Shown: one piece after another, positions 38,410-46,575 of the stretch | Layout of the letters: every line of letters begins with the position of its first letter | How positions within the stretch are numbered: the first letter of the stretch is position 1 | Source of the DNA: Streptomyces ipomoeae 91-03 | GTDB lineage: Bacteria; Actinomycetota; Actinomycetes; Streptomycetales; Streptomycetaceae | Reading direction: 5' to 3' | NCBI RefSeq assembly: GCF_000317595.1 | Contig: NZ_AEJC01000466.1 | Coordinates: 1-46,575, forward strand | DNA length: 46,575 bases | Made by a program: the position numbers and the translations under genes | Notes under the pieces: generated by a model | What the model was told of the DNA's origin: nothing | Seen by the model: only the letters and a program-made list of their open reading frames with translations | The model's database searches: none

Positions 38410-39696
38410 TCAGTGGGCGGCTGCGGGCTCGTCGTGGCCGGTCGCTCCTCCAAGTTCTCGACTTCGCTCGAACCCGGGGGAACCCCCATCGCGGCGGAGC
38501 CGCAGATCACCACAGCCTCCTGCGCCCCTTTCGGGGCGCGGCCCCAGCGCCGCGTCCAGGTCCGCCCACAGGTCCTCCACGTCCTCCAGGCCCACCGACA
38601 GCCGTAGCAGGCGGTCGCTCACGCCGGCCCCTCGGCGGTCCGTCTCGTCCACGATGCGGTGGCTGATGGAGGCGGGGTGCTGGATGAGGGTGTCGACGCT
38701 GCCGAGGCTGACGGCGGGGGTGATGAGACGGACGGCGGCGATGACGTCGTGCGGGTCACCGGCGGTCTCGAAGGCGATCATGGCGCCGCCGATGCGCGGG
38801 TAGTGGACGCGGGTGACGCGCGGGTCGGCGGTGAGGCGGCGGGCGAGTTCGGCGGCGGTAGCGGAGGCCGCGCGGACGCGTACGGGGAGGGTGGCGAGGC
38901 CGCGCAGCAGGAGGTAGCCGGCGAGCGGGTGGAGGACGCCGCCGGTGGCGAAGCGGATCTGGCGCAGCCGGCCGGCGAACTCCTCGTCGCAGGCCACGAC
39001 CCCGGCCATGACGTCGCCATGGCCGCCGAGGTACTTGGTGGCGCTGTGCAGGACGAGCCGGGCGCCCTGCTCGACGGGGCGCTGCAGGACCGGCGTGGCG
39101 AAGGTGTTGTCCGCGAGGAGGGGGACCGAGCCACAGGCGTGGGCGAGGGCGCGCAGATCGAGTTCGGCGAGGGTGGGGTTGGCCGGGGACTCGACGAGGA
39201 CCAGCCCGGTGTCGGGACGCAGCGCGTCGGCGACACCGGCCGGGTCGACCCAGGTGACCTCGGAGCCGAGCAGCCCGGCGGTGAGCAGATGGTCGCTGCA
39301 GCCGTACAGGGGTCGTACGGCGACGACATGGCGCAGGCCCGTCGAGGCGCGGGCGAGGAGGACGGCGCTGAGCGCGGCCATGCCGCTGGCGAAGGCGACG
39401 GCGCTCTCGGTGCCTTCGAGACGGGCGAGGGCGGTCTCGAAGCGGGCGACGGTCGGGTTGCCGAGCCGTCCGTAGATCGGCGGGCCCTCCGGCTCGGCGC
39501 CGTCGATGGCGAAGGCGTCGATGCGGGCGGCCTCGGCCCGGCTGTCGTACGACGGGTAGGTGGTCGACAGGTCGATCGGCGGGGCGTGCAGGCCCTGACG
39601 CGCGAGGTCGTCGCGGCCGGCGTGCACGGCCTCGGTGGCCAGTGCTCTCGGCGTGGTGCGTGCGTGGTCGTACGCGTGCGTGCTCGCTGAGTTCAT
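38410..39696 (-). CDS. Trans-sulfuration family PLP enzyme (cystathionine gamma-synthase/lyase type)
   Basis: The protein has 428 residues from ATG 39696. The Cys/Met metabolism PLP fold is clear: YGRLGNPTVARFETALARLE, SAVAFASGMAALSAVL, VESPANPTLAELDL, LADNTFATPVLQRP, and the PLP lysine Lys221 in LHSATKYLGGHGD. Candidate activities are cystathionine gamma-lyase or synthase and methionine gamma-lyase; sequence alone does not decide. The last ~45 residues (Gly/Arg-rich) are not conserved and are encoded by a GC-rich stretch that looks intergenic, so the ancestral stop may be lost. It is divergent from the Lrp regulator at 39757, its probable controller. Confidence 0.87.
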   Translation of the reverse strand: MNSASTHAYDHARTTPRALATEAVHAGRDDLARQGLHAPPIDLSTTYPSYDSRAEAARIDAFAIDGAEPEGPPIYGRLGNPTVARFETALARLEGTESAVAFASGMAALSAVLLARASTGLRHVVAVRPLYGCSDHLLTAGLLGSEVTWVDPAGVADALRPDTGLVLVESPANPTLAELDLRALAHACGSVPLLADNTFATPVLQRPVEQGARLVLHSATKYLGGHGDVMAGVVACDEEFAGRLRQIRFATGGVLHPLAGYLLLRGLATLPVRVRAASATAAELARRLTADPRVTRVHYPRIGGAMIAFETAGDPHDVIAAVRLITPAVSLGSVDTLIQHPASISHRIVDETDRRGAGVSDRLLRLSVGLEDVEDLWADLDAALGPRPERGAGGCGDLRLRRDGGSPGFERSRELGGATGHDEPAAAH

Positions 39697-39756
39697 GGGC
39701 GCCAGAGTGAACATCGGCCGGGGCTCGACGGTCGGACTCCGTGTTACGTTCGGGCA

Positions 39757-40248
39757 ATGGCCGAGTCTGTCGTACTTGATCCGGTGGATCTCCACCTTCT
39801 GCGCCTGTTGCAGAACGATGCACGGGCGACCTACCGCGATCTCGCGGCCCAGGTCGGGGTGGCGCCGTCGACCTGTCTGGACCGGGTGACGCGGCTGCGC
39901 CGCTCCGGGGTGATCCTCGGTCATCGGCTGCGGCTCGATCCGGCCAAGCTCGGGCGTGGCCTGGAGGCGTTGCTGTCCGTGCAGGTCAGACCGCATCGGC
40001 GAGAGCTGGTGGGGCCGTTCGTGGAGCGGATCCGGGCGCTTCCGGAGTCCCGGACCGTCTTCCATCTCACCGGGCCGGACGACTATCTCGTGCATGTCGC
40101 GGTCGCGGACATGACGGATCTGCAGCGGCTGGTGCTCGACGAGTTCACGTCGCGGCGCGAAGTGGCACGAGTGGAGACCCGGTTGATCTTCCAGCAGTGG
40201 GACTGCGGCCCCCTGCTGCCGCCGGACGCCGACCGGGACACCACCTGA
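39757..40248 (+). CDS. Lrp/AsnC-family regulator
   Basis: The protein has 163 residues. The N-terminal HTH is LLRLLQNDARATYRDLAAQV, then VAPSTCLDRVTRLRRSGVIL. The C-terminal RAM ligand domain includes LEALLSVQVRPHRRE and VFHLTGPDDYLVHVAVADM. It lies 60 bases from, and divergent to, the trans-sulfuration enzyme gene, the usual layout for amino-acid-responsive control of a PLP lyase. Its stop is followed by a degenerate 30-bp tandem repeat. Methionine or a related amino acid is the likely effector, by inference. Confidence 0.92.
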   Translation: MAESVVLDPVDLHLLRLLQNDARATYRDLAAQVGVAPSTCLDRVTRLRRSGVILGHRLRLDPAKLGRGLEALLSVQVRPHRRELVGPFVERIRALPESRTVFHLTGPDDYLVHVAVADMTDLQRLVLDEFTSRREVARVETRLIFQQWDCGPLLPPDADRDTT

Positions 40249-40291
40249 CCACCGGATGCCACCGGGACCTGACCTCACCACCGGATGCCGA

Positions 40292-40511
40292 CCGAAAGCC
40301 GACCCGCCCGCCGGCCGCCGACCGGAAGACAGCCCGCCCCCCGACGCCCGCCGGGACACGGCCCGCCCACCGGATGCCGACCGGAACACGGCCCGCCCAC
40401 CGGATGCCGACCGGAACACGGCCCGCCCACCGGATGCCGACCGGAACACGGCCCGCCCACCGGATGCCGACCGGAAGACAGCCCGACCACCCAACGCCGA
40501 CCGGAACACGG
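40292..40511 (+). repeat. Minisatellite, 30-bp unit
   Basis: Three identical 30-bp units occupy 40381-40410, 40411-40440 and 40441-40470. A near-identical unit precedes them (40351-40380, one change), and diverged units extend to 40292 on the left and about 40511 on the right. Each unit begins CCGGAACACGGCCCGCCC. Because 30 is a multiple of three, long spurious frames run through it on both strands. It fills the gap between the Lrp gene and the DUF885 gene. Confidence 0.9.
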
Positions 40512-40640
40512 CCTGATCAGCGGCGCAGAGCCTGGGATGCTCGACCAGGCGTGCGCCCTGAGCGGAATCCGGTCGGCGTAAGGTTCAAGGCCCCGTTAAG
40601 CAGCTGACGGTGCCCCCGTCGTCATACCAAGATTGTCGGC

Positions 40641-42332
40641 ATGTCTGACACGAAGAGCCCGCTGCCCCGTGAAGTCGCCGACGCCTATGTGGACGACCTC
40701 ATCGCCCTCGACCCGCTGACCGGTACGTATCTCGGTGTGAGGGAGAGTTCGAGCAAGCTGCCGGACACCTCGCCCGCCGGGCTGGAGGCCAGGGCCGAGC
40801 TGATCCGGACGACGCTCGCCCGGCTGGACGAGGCGGAGCGGCAGCCAGGCGCGGACAGTGACATCGAGCGCCGTTGCGCGCGCCTGCTGCGCGAGCGCCT
40901 CACGGCGGAGCTGGCCGTGCACGAGGCCGACGAGGAACTGCGCGCGGTCGGCAACATGGTCACGCCCCCGCACGGGGTGCGCGAGATCTTCACCATCACC
41001 CCGGCGGAGACGGAGGAGGACTGGGCGGCGATCGCGGAGCGGCTGCGCGCGGTGCCGACGGCGTACGCCGGTTACCGCGCGTCGCTCGCGCTCGGTCTGG
41101 AGCGCAAGCTGTACGCGGCCCCGCGCCCGACCTCGACCTTCATCGGCCAGCTCACCGAGTGGGCGGACACGGACGGTTCGGGGCGCGGCTGGTTCGAGGA
41201 CTTCGCGGCGGCGGGCCCCGAGTCGCTGCGCGCCGAACTGGACGAGGCCGCTCGGGGCGCGACCCGGGCCGTGGTGGAGCTGCGCGACTGGATGCGTGAT
41301 GTGTACGCCCCGGCGATCGAGGGCGCGCCGAACACGGTCGGCCGGGAGCGCTACGCCCGCCTGGCCCGCTACTTCACCGGCGCGGACCTGGACCTCGACG
41401 AGGCGTACGCGTACGGCTGGGCCGAGTTCCACCGGCTGCTCGGTGAGATGAGGCAGGAGGCGGAGAAGATCCTGCCCGGCGCCGAGACGCCGTGGGTGGC
41501 GCTGGCGCACCTGGACGAGCACGGCCGGCACATCGAGGGCGTCGACGAGGTCCGGGAGTGGCTGCAGGGTCTGATGGACCGGGCGATCGAGGAGCTGGAC
41601 GGCACGCACTTCGACCTCGCCGAGCCGGTGAAGAAGGTCGAGTCGTGCATCGCCCCGCCCGGTGGCGCGGCGGCCCCGTACTACTCGGCCCCGAGCGAGG
41701 ACTTCTCCCGCCCGGGCCGCACCTGGCTGCCGACCATGGGGCAGACCCGCTTCCCGGTGTACGACCTGGTCTCCACCTGGTACCACGAGGGCGTCCCCGG
41801 CCATCACCTCCAGCTCGCCCAGTGGGTGTACGTCAAGGACAGCCTCTCCCGCTACCAGGCCACGATCGGCGGTGTCAGCGCCAACGCCGAGGGCTGGGCC
41901 CTGTACGCGGAGCGGCTGATGGACGAGCTGGGCTACCTCACCGACGCGGAGCAGCGGCTCGGTTATCTCGACGCGCAGATGATGCGCGCGGCCCGTGTCA
42001 TCGTCGACATCGGCATGCACCTGGAACTGGAGATCCCGGCGGACTCCCCCTTCCACCCCGGTGAGCGCTGGACCCCCGAGCTGGCCGAGGAGTTCTTCGG
42101 GGCGCACAGCAGCCGTCCGGCGGACTTCGTCGAGAGCGAGCTGACCCGCTATCTGACCATCCCCGGCCAGGCCATCGGCTACAAGCTGGGCGAACGCGCC
42201 TGGCTCCTCGGCCGCGAGAAGGCCAGGCAGCGCCGCGGCGACGCCTTCGACGCCAAGGCCTGGCACATGGCCGCGCTGTCGCAGGGTTCGCTGGGACTGG
42301 ACGACCTGGTGGACGAGCTGTCACAGCTGTGA
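40641..42332 (+). CDS. DUF885 family putative metallopeptidase
   Basis: The protein has 563 residues. The zinc site is His382-Glu383-Gly-Val-Pro-Gly-His388-His (YHEGVPGHHLQ), an HExxxHH-like variant of the DUF885 family. Other family marks are GQTRFPVYDLVSTW, EGWALYAERLMDELGYL and the C-terminal GQAIGYKLGERAW. There is no signal peptide, so it is intracellular. Members are predicted Zn-dependent peptidases; substrates are mostly unknown. The ATG is 20 bases after a GC-balanced promoter-like stretch. It is a stable Streptomyces core gene by appearance. Confidence 0.88.
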   Translation: MSDTKSPLPREVADAYVDDLIALDPLTGTYLGVRESSSKLPDTSPAGLEARAELIRTTLARLDEAERQPGADSDIERRCARLLRERLTAELAVHEADEELRAVGNMVTPPHGVREIFTITPAETEEDWAAIAERLRAVPTAYAGYRASLALGLERKLYAAPRPTSTFIGQLTEWADTDGSGRGWFEDFAAAGPESLRAELDEAARGATRAVVELRDWMRDVYAPAIEGAPNTVGRERYARLARYFTGADLDLDEAYAYGWAEFHRLLGEMRQEAEKILPGAETPWVALAHLDEHGRHIEGVDEVREWLQGLMDRAIEELDGTHFDLAEPVKKVESCIAPPGGAAAPYYSAPSEDFSRPGRTWLPTMGQTRFPVYDLVSTWYHEGVPGHHLQLAQWVYVKDSLSRYQATIGGVSANAEGWALYAERLMDELGYLTDAEQRLGYLDAQMMRAARVIVDIGMHLELEIPADSPFHPGERWTPELAEEFFGAHSSRPADFVESELTRYLTIPGQAIGYKLGERAWLLGREKARQRRGDAFDAKAWHMAALSQGSLGLDDLVDELSQL

Positions 42333-42388
42333 GACGGCACGGCCGGGCCCACGCCACACCTGCGGCTGGGCCCGGCCGCCGCCCCACT

Positions 42389-42925
42389 TCAGCTCGCGAG
42401 GGGTCTCACCCGGACGAGGCCGAGCCCCGTCTCCGGTCCCGTCGAGACATACGCGGCGCGGACGCCGTAGCGGCCGGGCTCCAGATCGACCCGCACATGG
42501 TCCGTCAGCCGTGAGACATCCCCGGGCCGGGCGGCGTCGAAGAGAACGACCGGACCCGGCACCCGCCACTCCACCTCCGGCTCCCACGCCGCGGCATCGA
42601 GCGCCCTCGGCACTTCCGCGAGGACTCCGGCGGCGGATTCGACACCGGCGTCGGCCGTGTGTCGGCGTACGAAGGTGCCGTGCTCGGGGAGGTACGCGGT
42701 GGGGGTGGGGCCGTCACCGAGGACCAGGGCGCGGGTGTCCCCGACCGGCAGGAGCCCGGCGGGACCGTCGACGTGACAGGCCCGGTCGTAGTCGGAGGAC
42801 GTCTCGTCGCCGTCGGCGCCGGCCCAGAACGGCAGTACCGCTTCCGGTATCGCTATGAGCGGTCCGCCGCTCGACTCCACCCACCGCACCACATCTGGAA
42901 CCACCGGATCCGCGTAACGAGCCAT
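42389..42925 (-). CDS. Imm21-family immunity-like protein
   Basis: The protein has 178 residues. The segments VRWVESSGGPLIAIPEAVLP, FWAGADGD, DYDRACHVDGPAG and ALVLGDGPTPTAYLP fit the Imm21 family of predicted immunity proteins of polymorphic toxin systems. No toxin gene lies beside it. In Streptomyces such proteins also occur alone and may be solitary immunity genes. It converges on the DUF885 gene. The family call is from memory of the pattern. Confidence 0.7.
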   Translation of the reverse strand: MARYADPVVPDVVRWVESSGGPLIAIPEAVLPFWAGADGDETSSDYDRACHVDGPAGLLPVGDTRALVLGDGPTPTAYLPEHGTFVRRHTADAGVESAAGVLAEVPRALDAAAWEPEVEWRVPGPVVLFDAARPGDVSRLTDHVRVDLEPGRYGVRAAYVSTGPETGLGLVRVRPLAS

Positions 42926-43047
42926 GCCCAGAAATTACACGGCGGGCTTCCGGACCAACTCGTCGGGTCAGCAGACTTCTTGACGTGACGTCAGCAAGGG
43001 AGTGCGCCCGCCGGACCGCACGCATCACGAGAGCCCGGCACGAGGCG

Positions 43048-43524
43048 TCAGCAGCCGCAGTCCTCCGCGTCCACCGGCGCGGTCAGCGGATCGGCGGCGC
43101 GCTTCTCGCGGCCCTCCCAGGTCTCGTACTCGAAACCTTCGCGCGCCCAGTACTCGAAGCCGCCGAGCATCTCCTTGACCTGGAAGCCGAGTTCGGCGAG
43201 GGCGAGGGCGGCGCGGGTCGCGCCGTTGCAGCCCGGACCCCAGCAGTAGGTGACGACCGGCACGGACTTGTCGAGCAGTCGCTCCGCCTGTTCGGGGATG
43301 AGGGCGGTGGGCAGGTGGATCGCGCCCGGGATGTGCCCCTGGTCCCAGGACTCGGTCGAACGGGAGTCCAGGACGACGAAACCGGGGTCGCCGTCGGCGG
43401 CGAGGCCGGCGGCCACGTCGGACACATCGGTGTGGAAGACGAGGCTGGCCCGGAAGTACGCGGCGGCCTCGGCCGGGGCGGCGGGGGCGACGCGCAGTAC
43501 GGGGTTCACGGTGGTGGCGGTCAT
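43048..43524 (-). CDS. Rhodanese-domain sulfurtransferase
   Basis: The protein has 158 residues from ATG 43524, preceded by GGGAGG; the longer frame is not supported by a ribosome site. A single rhodanese domain spans about 30-140: FVVLDSRSTESWDQGHIPGA, then the active-site loop with Cys94 (YCWGPGCNGATRA). A second Cys in the loop (CWGPGC) is unusual but common in this subgroup. The C-terminus ends DCGC. It probably transfers sulfane sulfur in the cytoplasm. It is divergent from the Lrp regulator at 43649. Confidence 0.88.
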   Translation of the reverse strand: MTATTVNPVLRVAPAAPAEAAAYFRASLVFHTDVSDVAAGLAADGDPGFVVLDSRSTESWDQGHIPGAIHLPTALIPEQAERLLDKSVPVVTYCWGPGCNGATRAALALAELGFQVKEMLGGFEYWAREGFEYETWEGREKRAADPLTAPVDAEDCGC

Positions 43525-43648
43525 GATCTGGATCCCTCCCTGACTGATCTCGACGACCAGAAATCTACGGTCGATGATCCCCTCCCAGAAGGGGCGTTCC
43601 ATGGCGTGAACCTTGATTCGCCGGGGATTCCCCTGCTATTTCTCGATC

Positions 43649-44113
43649 ATGACCGTGAATTCCCCGCAGGCCTCCTACACCCCGGACGCCACCGACTGGC
43701 GCATCCTCGACGTCCTCCAGCGCGAGGGCCGGGCCAGCTACGCCGAGTTGGCGCGGGCCGTGTCGATGTCGGCGAGCGCCGTGACCGAGCGGGTGCGGCG
43801 CCTGGAGGAGGCGGGTGTCATCCAGGGATACACGGCGGTCGTCGACCCCGAGCGGCTCGGTCTGCCGATCCTGGCGTTCGTGCGGCTCAGATACCCCAAC
43901 GGCAACTACAAGCCGTTCCACGACCTGGTGGCCGTCACACCCGAGATCCTTGAGGCGCACCACGTCACCGGCGACGACTGCTTCGTGATCAAGGTCGCCG
44001 CCCGCTCGATGCGCCACCTGGAGGAGGTGTCCGGCAAGATCGGCACCCTGGGCTCGGTCACGACGAGCGTCGTCTACTCCTCACCGCTCCCCCGCCGCCC
44101 CCTCGGTCACTGA
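43649..44113 (+). CDS. Lrp/AsnC-family regulator
   Basis: The protein has 154 residues from ATG 43649. The HTH is ILDVLQREGRASYAELARAV, then MSASAVTERVRRLEEAGVIQ. The RAM domain includes LPILAFVRLRYPNGNYKPF and EAHHVTGDDCFVIKVAARSM. It is divergent from the rhodanese gene across 124 bases and probably controls it. Together with the Lrp and PLP pair at 38410-40248 it gives two Lrp and sulfur-gene pairs within 6 kb. Confidence 0.92.
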   Translation: MTVNSPQASYTPDATDWRILDVLQREGRASYAELARAVSMSASAVTERVRRLEEAGVIQGYTAVVDPERLGLPILAFVRLRYPNGNYKPFHDLVAVTPEILEAHHVTGDDCFVIKVAARSMRHLEEVSGKIGTLGSVTTSVVYSSPLPRRPLGH

Positions 44114-44147
44114 TCCCGCGCCGCTCGGCCGTGGACGACTCGCCCGC

Positions 44148-46575
44148 TCACCGGCCCCGCTGCCGTACGGTCGACCCCGACCTCCCCTTCACCACCTCCA
44201 GCTGCGCGTGGATGCGCCGCCGCAGATCCGCGACATGGCTGACGATGCCGACGCTGCGGTCGCGTTCGCGGAGGGAGTCGAGGACGTCGAGGACCTCGTC
44301 GAGGGTCTGGTCGTCGAGGCTGCCGAAGCCCTCGTCGATGAAGAGGGTGTCGAGCCGTACGCCGCCCGCCTCGTCGGTGACGACGTCGGCGAGGCCGAGG
44401 GCGAGCGCGAGGGAGGCGAAGAAGGTCTCGCCACCGGAGAGCGTGGCCGTGTCCCGCTCGCGACCGGTCCACGCGTCGACGACATGCAGCCCGAGGCCGC
44501 TCCGGGCGCCCCTGCCGACCCGGTCGTCGGAGTGGACGAGGGTGTACCGGCCGGAGGACATGCGCTGGAGTCGTACGGTCGCGGCGGCGGCGACCTGTTC
44601 CAGGCGGGCGGCGAGGACGTAGGCCTCCAGGCGCATTCTGCGTTCGTTGTCGGCGGCGGTGCCGGCCGTGAGCCCTGCCATGCGGGCGACGCGGTCGTAC
44701 TCCTCGCGCAGCGGTGCCAGCCGTCGCACGGAGGCCGTGGCCCGCGCGGACAGCCGGTCGAGTTCGGTACGGCGCCGCTCGGCCGCGTCCCACGCGGACA
44801 CGGCGTCCTGGAGTTGTCGGGAGGCGGCCTCGGCGTCCCGCTCCGCGGTCGCGAGGTCGGCGGGCGGCTGCTGGGCGGCGGTGGCCGTGTCGGCCTCGGC
44901 GAGCACGGCCCGTACCGCGGCCTCCTCCGACTGCCAGGCGTCGAGGCGCCGTTGGAGATCCCGGTGGGCGTCGTCGTCGAGAAGCGCGGCGGCCGCAGCC
45001 TGCGGGGTGTCGAACCCGGCACGGAAGGCCGCGTCGGCGAGTCGGGCGTCGGCGTCCTTGAGGCGCTGCGCGGTGTCGTCGGCGGCCCGTGCGGCGTCGG
45101 CGGCCTCCGTGAGCAGCCCGGCCAGCCGCTCCAACTGCTCGGCACGGGCGGCCACGCTCTCGGCGTCGCCCCGGGCCTGCGCCAACTCCCCTTCCAGAGC
45201 GCCCCGTTCCCGCTCCAGCGCATCCCGCCGGGTGTTGCGGGACGCGGCGCGCACGACCGCCTCCTGCTGGGCCGCCATCCGCCGCTCGCGCTCCCGCTCG
45301 GCGCTCCGCAGCTCCTCCTGGGCGAGATGCAGACCGGAGGCGCCCCGCCGGGCCTCCGCGTACGCGCGCTCCAGCTCGGCCATCTCATCGGCGAGTCGAT
45401 CGGTCGGTGTGTCACCGGCCTCGGCGCTCGCGGCGGCCAGCGCCTGCCGTACGACGCCGAGTCGCCGCTCGGCCTCCGTGCGCTCCTCGTCGGCCCGCTG
45501 GTACGCGGCGAGGGCCCGCTCCTCCGTCTCGCGGTCGACGTGACCGGCCACCTTCTGGGCCGGTGCGGGGTGTTCCGTGCCACCGCAGACGGCGCACGGC
45601 TCGCCGTCGACGAGCCCGGCGGCGAGTTCCGCGGCGATGCCCTTCAGGCGCTGTTCCTTGAGGTCCAGCCAGTGGTCGCGTGCTTCCACCGCGCGCTCGG
45701 CCAGCCGGAGCACACGCGCCTGGGCCTCCTCCGTGCCCCGACCGAGCTGATCGCGCCGGCGTGCGGCCCCGAGCCGTTTCTCGGCGGGCCCGCGTTGCAC
45801 GGCCAGCTGTTCGGCGCGGGTGGCGGCCTCCTGGGCGGCCTCGATACGGGACTGCAGCGCGGCCCGGGTCGTCTCCCACTCGGCCAGCCAGCCCTCGGCG
45901 TCCTGGAGGACGTCTTCGTCGGACCGCTCCTCGTGGTCCAACTCGGCGCGTTCGGCGACCAGTTCGGTCAGCCGCCGCTCCGCGCGCCGGGCCGACTCCA
46001 GGCCGCCCAGTTCCTCGGCTGCCTTGCGTGCGGCGGTGGCGAGTCCGGCGGCACCGGCGTCGGCGTGGCTGTGCGGCAGTGCGGCACGCGCGCGTGCCTC
46101 GTCCGCGCTCGCCTCCCGGTGCTCGGTCTCGGCCTCGTCCCGCAGCTGCAGCGCCGGAGCCACGGCCTCCGCCTTACGGGCCCGCTCCATACGGGCCCGC
46201 TCCTCCTCGTGCGCCTCGGCCCGCTCCTCCAGCCGGGCGGCCCGCTCCCGCGCCTGGGCGAACCGCCGCTGGAGCCGCGCCGTTTCGCGTACGTCGTCGA
46301 GTACGCGCTCGGCGGCTGCCTGTGCCGACGCGGCGGTGGCACGGGCGCAGTGGGCGATGGTCAGCTGCTCGCGGGCGGTGCTGCGGGCGACGGCGGCCCA
46401 GCCGAGGACGGCTTCGGCCAGCCCCGGGTCGCCCGGTGTCAGCTCGGGCAGTTCCATGGCCGACGTGTCCCCCGCCGCCTGCTGCATACGGTGGACGTCG
46501 GCGAGCAGTTCCGCGTCGCCCTCGCGCACCTGGGCCTCGGCCGCCCGGCGCCGCTCGGCGAGACGCTTCTCGACC
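44148..46575 (-). CDS. sbcC: SbcC exonuclease subunit, partial (5' end outside window)
   Basis: The frame is open to the window edge and has no start, so it continues to the right. The 809 codons present cover the coiled coil, the zinc hook (GEPCAVCGGTEHPAPAQK, a CxxC motif), the second coil rich in Ala, Glu and Arg, and the C-terminal ATPase half: signature LSGGETFFASLALALGL, Walker B TLFIDEGFGSLD and the switch SHVADLRRRI. The N-terminal Walker A, about 200 residues, is missing from the window. With SbcD it cleaves hairpins and DNA ends during repair. sbcD is expected next to it, upstream. Confidence 0.93.
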   Translation of the reverse strand, partial: VEKRLAERRRAAEAQVREGDAELLADVHRMQQAAGDTSAMELPELTPGDPGLAEAVLGWAAVARSTAREQLTIAHCARATAASAQAAAERVLDDVRETARLQRRFAQARERAARLEERAEAHEEERARMERARKAEAVAPALQLRDEAETEHREASADEARARAALPHSHADAGAAGLATAARKAAEELGGLESARRAERRLTELVAERAELDHEERSDEDVLQDAEGWLAEWETTRAALQSRIEAAQEAATRAEQLAVQRGPAEKRLGAARRRDQLGRGTEEAQARVLRLAERAVEARDHWLDLKEQRLKGIAAELAAGLVDGEPCAVCGGTEHPAPAQKVAGHVDRETEERALAAYQRADEERTEAERRLGVVRQALAAASAEAGDTPTDRLADEMAELERAYAEARRGASGLHLAQEELRSAERERERRMAAQQEAVVRAASRNTRRDALERERGALEGELAQARGDAESVAARAEQLERLAGLLTEAADAARAADDTAQRLKDADARLADAAFRAGFDTPQAAAAALLDDDAHRDLQRRLDAWQSEEAAVRAVLAEADTATAAQQPPADLATAERDAEAASRQLQDAVSAWDAAERRRTELDRLSARATASVRRLAPLREEYDRVARMAGLTAGTAADNERRMRLEAYVLAARLEQVAAAATVRLQRMSSGRYTLVHSDDRVGRGARSGLGLHVVDAWTGRERDTATLSGGETFFASLALALGLADVVTDEAGGVRLDTLFIDEGFGSLDDQTLDEVLDVLDSLRERDRSVGIVSHVADLRRRIHAQLEVVKGRSGSTVRQRGR

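Noticed and set aside
40292..40511. Possible CRISPR array
   Set aside because: The units are contiguous without spacers, and no cas genes are present.
40197..40607. Repetitive ORFs on both strands rich in PPDADRNTARP or FRSASGGRAV
   Set aside because: They arise from the 30-bp minisatellite, whose unit length keeps any stop-free frame open.

Overview
The window looks like chromosomal DNA of a Streptomyces or close relative. The right half (about 22.1-46.6 kb) has very high GC, strong third-position GC bias and typical Streptomyces gene families. The left half (1 to about 22.0 kb) is an accessory island: lower and uneven GC, AT-rich promoters, many small overlapping ORFs, two insertion sequences, a tyrosine integrase, a serine integrase and two copies of a conjugation/replication-type protein.

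Island, left to right. A replication-relaxation protein (56-736) is followed by a promoter driving a possible ~70-nt RNA or attenuator (813-882). Next comes a tightly overlapped operon (973-3075): an unknown protein, a DUF2958 protein, a small membrane protein and a protein carrying an orphan IS5-type transposase DNA-binding domain. Its last gene is split by an intact IS1380-family element (3079-4736, 4-bp CTAG duplication). An ~87-bp inverted repeat (4965-5051 and 7166-7252) encloses a three-gene cassette: two small tandem paralogs on the minus strand and, divergently, a helix-turn-helix/EgtD-like methyltransferase. Then come a two-TM protein, a 13-residue Gly-rich peptide ORF, an XRE regulator and a nuclease-like protein (7327-10000). 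The 3' half of a tRNA-Lys(CUU) gene (10227-10271) lies inside the reading frame of a tyrosine integrase with its excisionase. A second replication-relaxation gene follows a HerA/FtsK-like ATPase gene, whose upstream region carries an IS5-family element (15000-15867). Cargo genes follow: a 4-TM protein, a large secreted beta-propeller/SGNH hydrolase, a DUF3846 protein and small ORFs. A large serine integrase (20535-21959) sits at the right border, next to the 3' remnant of a chromosomal ORF (to 22078).

Chromosomal part. A conserved hypothetical is followed by an ABC-2 exporter and a NarL-type two-component pair. Then come a ROK regulator, a GntR regulator with a DasR-like palindrome, an ECF41 sigma factor divergent from an alpha/beta hydrolase, a PhoD phosphatase, a SWIM zinc-finger/DUF6493 pair, an ACT-GNAT protein, a trans-sulfuration PLP enzyme divergent from an Lrp regulator, a DUF885 putative metallopeptidase, an Imm21-like protein, a rhodanese divergent from an Lrp regulator, and a partial sbcC. 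Three minisatellites (28, 22 and 30 bp units) occupy intergenic gaps.

Best candidates for undescribed biology are the inverted-repeat cassette at 4965-7252, the XRE/micropeptide/hairpin/two-TM module at 7327-8979, and the operon with an orphan transposase domain at 973-3075. All names come from reading the sequence; no database search was run.
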